From assembly GCA_949825065.1 (NCBI GenBank), contig OX463848.1, forward strand, positions 41,124,766-41,188,765: 64,000 nucleotides of DNA, written 5' to 3'. Made by a program: the position numbers and the translations under genes. The notes under the pieces are model-generated. The model was given only the letters and a program-made list of their open reading frames with translations, searched no databases and was not told where the DNA came from. Positions 61,551-64,000 of this stretch are shown piece by piece. Every line of letters starts with the position of its first letter. Within the stretch, counting starts at the first letter, position 1. Source of the DNA: Odontocerum albicorne (taxonomy: Eukaryota; Arthropoda; Insecta; Trichoptera; Odontoceridae).

Positions 61551-61606
61551 TCATTCCGCTTGAAGATAGCCTCGGGATAGCAGGAAGAAACACGTGTAGT
61601 GGGATT
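61551..61606 (+). ncRNA. Hammerhead-ribozyme-like motif (copy 2) in a P2 Penelope-like tail
   Basis: TCATTCCGC (from 61551) can pair with GTGGGATTA (from 61599) as helix I. The core is TTGAAGA (61560-61566; consensus CTGANGA, so C to T) and GAAA is at 61587-61590. Helix II is CCT with AGG; helix III is the short CAC-GTG, followed by T and A at the expected cleavage site. The tail continues ATTATTGTAATTAGTGAAAT as at 20190. One core base is off consensus. Confidence 0.5.
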
Positions 61607-61669
61607 ATTGTAATTAGTGAAATAACGAAGTCATTTATTGTTTAATATTGTTTCCGCCTGTTTGCAGAG

Positions 61670-61865
61670 TGTAAAGAAAGCTTTGAGTTTCTAAGGAATG
61701 AAAGATGGGAATATTCCGAGGTCCCTCGATGTTTGGGAGTATTCTTAGGTCATACCCTACCTTTCAAACAGCACTCACAGCATCAGTACAAAAAAGTCAG
61801 TGCTAGAAATAACATCCTTCGTAAACTTACTCGGACGTTACCTGAATAACGGGACTACATGCTCT
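61670..61865 (+). pseudogene. Jockey-like RT thumb-region fragment
   Basis: Encodes PRCLGVFLGHTLPFKQHSQH then QYKKVSARNNILRKLTRTLP, like the LGVxLDRTLxFKxH...KVxARNNxLRKLTGTxWG segment of jockey-type RTs. About 200 bp, no catalytic motif. Confidence 0.7.
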
Positions 61866-61879
61866 GAGCAGGACCTGAA

Positions 61880-62590
61880 TTTAGCGAATGATAGGGAGAT
61901 CTCTGTTGCCCGCTTCTTGAAACAAATGGTATAATTGATAGTCTTCTTCTTCTTCTTTTAGGCCTGTTGGCCTGTTATGGTCCTGTACCATCGTTTCCCT
62001 CTTGTGACGTCGATTGCCAGCTGTCTTTCGCTCTTTTGGGAGGTCGTCCTGGAGATCTGTTTGCTCTGGAGATACTGTCCCTTGCCATTTTTGGTTCCGC
62101 CATTCTGGATACATGTTCGTTCCAGAACTTGCTTCTGTGTCATCCCCATCTGACAATATCTTCAACTTCGCACATCCTTCGGATTTCTGTGTTTCGTACT
62201 CTATCACGAAAGGTATTGCCAGCGATACTCCTGAGTTCCTTCATTTCGCTGGTTTGAAGGAGATTTTTGGTTCTGACAGTGTCGACTCTGGACTCTATGC
62301 TGTGTGTCATTATAGGACGGACACAGGTCTTGTATATCCTCACCTTGCTTTGGATGTTCATATATTTTTTTCCCAGATAGGGTTATTTCTTTTTTTGGGT
62401 TACAATCCTAGGATTGGTCTGCATCAAGCACTCGATCCATCCACTCATCACTTGCTTCTGTGTCGTCCCCATCTGACAATATCTTCAACTTCGCACATCC
62501 TTCGGATTTCTGTGTTTCGTACTCTATCACGAAAGGTATTGCCAGCGATACTCCTGAGTACCTTCATTTCGCTTTTAGAAAATATTCTGT
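61880..62590 (-). pseudogene. RTE-type retrotransposon C-terminus with an internal duplication
   Basis: The minus strand 62361-62140 encodes MNIQSKVRIYKTCVRPIMTH, LLQTSEMKELRSIAGNTFRD and RVRNTEIRRMCEVEDIVRWG, a well-known RTE-type pattern (SKVRIYKTCVRPILTYxxExRAxT...MKxLRxIxGxTLRDRxRNxxIRxxCxxxDIxRW). It then continues to a tail with AAAAGAAGAAGAAGA. About 125 bp encoding LRSIAGNTFRDRVRNTEIRR is repeated at 62449-62575. No RT palm. Confidence 0.75.
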
Positions 62591-63064
62591 TTTATCAATA
62601 AATCTAATCAACTTACTAACATTGCTGGCAACCCCTAAATTTGGTGAATAGCCATTAAAAATAACAGGCTGCAATAAATTTACAAGTACAAACAATTTCC
62701 TTTTTTGATTAACTTATAGCAAAATAAATTATTATGTTGTTTGAAAATAAATTTAATAATGAATTGTGTTGTTATTCTCCAAGGATTCGTTATAAAGGAA
62801 TGCCCAGCTATCAATTTGTTATTTTAATATAATAATATGAATTAGCATTTTGAAATATACAAGCGATAAAGACGAGTTGAAAATATTAATAAGGTCAAAT
62901 TAAAAATACAGGAGTTTTTCCTTTCACTGACTTTATATTAATCCATTAAATTTTAAGACTAGATTTCAGGACTAAGTGCTTTTCAGCAGATCGGAATATA
63001 CTTGATATAAATATACAATAAAATATAAGTTTCGATTATCTTTTTTAATTTCCATAGAAAATCG
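62591..63064. other. No gene recognised
   Basis: AT-rich interval; nothing supported. Confidence 0.4.
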
Positions 63065-63074
63065 GTATCCTTTC

Positions 63075-63260
63075 CTAAAGTAAAAAAAAACATAAAGATG
63101 CGTGAGACTCTCGCACTGTAGAAGTGAAACTTCTTAGCTCCTCGGAAAAGTTTTTTTTATGTATTGCTTTTTTTCCATTTGTTAATGATTTTTTGTAGAA
63201 TTAAGAAATGGTTGTGTGGAATTTAATTCTAGAAAATCTCTCTTAATTAAATGAAAATAT
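63075..63260 (-). mobile_element. Dispersed repeat (family E), copy 2
   Basis: Inverted partner of 31960-32195: ATGCGTGAGACTCTCGC, AACTTCTTAGCTCCTCGG, AAATGGTTGTGTGGAATTTA. Confidence 0.5.
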
Positions 63261-63264
63261 ATAA

Positions 63265-63790
63265 TTTTTTTTATTTTTTATAATAAATTATAATAATTTG
63301 AATAATAAATAATAATTTAAATCATAATATAATACACTTAATAATATTACATTTATATTCTTTAATATTTAATAAATTAATATTTTTATGTTATTATTAA
63401 TTATTAAATTAATTATTTAATTATTATTATATTATTTTTATTATATTATTAATAATATTATACTATATTATTTATTAATTTTATTATAATATAATAATAA
63501 TTAATTATTAACATAAAAGTATTATTATAATTATATGTTAAATATAAATTATACATTAAATAAATATTAAATATATGAATATAAAAATAAAACACAATAT
63601 AACAAAAAAATTTAAATTTGAATAATATTTTTTACAATAACATAATATACTTAATAATATTAAAATACGTAATAATTATTATTAATAATAAATAATTATT
63701 AATATTTAAATAATTAATAATAATTTATTAATAAATAAAATATATAATAATATTAAATAAAAATGTAATAATAATTTAATAATAAAAATA
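63265..63790. repeat. Extreme AT-rich low-complexity block
   Basis: More than 500 bp of almost pure A/T built from AATAATATT, TTAATTATTA and similar words, with G/C bases only sporadically. It lies between family E and unique sequence. Could be a decayed microsatellite or a matrix-attachment-like region; sequence alone cannot tell. Confidence 0.8.
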
Positions 63791-64000
63791 TAACACACCG
63801 TTTCACTTTTCGTGACATTCAGGCCAATTTGCCATACCGCGCCTATAGAAGTTTCACTTAAAAAAAAAGTTCCTACCACAAGTATGATATTTTCATTCCA
63901 CAAGTATGATATTTTCCTTGATCAAATTGCCATGATGACTTCCATGGCGCGTTTGGTGAGTTCGTAAAACTTCAAAATAGGTTTTTTGGAATAATTTAGA

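Noticed and set aside
62014..62601. 195-codon plus frame
   Set aside because: Antisense of an RTE-type C-terminus with an internal duplication on the minus strand.

Overview
The window looks like intronic and intergenic DNA of an AT-rich, transposon-dense insect-type nuclear genome. There are no operons, Shine-Dalgarno sites or dense coding. Instead there are spliced exon signatures, tRNA-derived SINEs, 5'-truncated non-LTR retrotransposons, Penelope-like elements (PLEs), mariner and Tigger/pogo DNA transposons, TTAA-flanked piggyBac-like MITEs and solo LTRs. The exact order is not resolvable by reading; Lepidoptera, Coleoptera or Hemiptera would all fit.

The only convincing host coding sequence is two GC-rich internal exons on the + strand, 28911-29059 and 59836-60046. 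Each has a polypyrimidine tract plus CAG acceptor and a GTAAG donor. Their phases fit: the first ends one base into a codon, the second begins with two bases, and the junction codon reads GAT (Asp). They look like consecutive exons of one gene across an intron of about 30.8 kb. The protein is not recognised; the second exon encodes a Ser/Arg/Gly-rich linker with two RRxS sites. Most of the window would then be introns of this gene.

Layout. 0-10 kb: antisense 3' fragments of an abundant non-LTR family (family A), two copies of a TTAA-flanked MITE, RT pseudogenes, and a foldback-like structure with 21-bp repeat arms interrupted by a 639-bp solo LTR. 10-20 kb: an 81-bp GC-rich tandem array, SINEs, a LINE 3' end carrying a 48-bp array, a Tigger-like element broken by a solo LTR, and a deleted mariner. 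20-30 kb: inverted PLE tails with a hammerhead-ribozyme-like motif, LINE and RTE fragments, an 890-bp TTAA-flanked element, a PLE GIY-YIG fragment and exon 1. 30-45 kb: a LINE with an RT C-terminal reading frame and poly(A), nested SINE/LINE insertions, a 34-bp perfect PLE-tail foldback, a 31-bp minisatellite, a Tigger HTH fragment and RTE pseudogenes. 45-64 kb: a second PLE with tail-to-tail ends, many SINEs, a second 639-bp solo LTR, a hAT-like MITE, a mariner inserted in an RTE fragment, exon 2, a foldback MITE, and an extreme AT-rich block.

The most notable signals are: (i) PLE termini in inverted arrangement, some with hammerhead-like cores and a pairing helix I; (ii) two minisatellites (31 bp and 48 bp) that arose by in-place amplification of short coding segments of non-LTR elements; (iii) the inverted 21-bp-repeat foldback structure with an adjacent 82-nt hairpin; and (iv) the phase-matched exon pair. 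None of the transposon proteins is intact, so autonomous activity from this window is unlikely.
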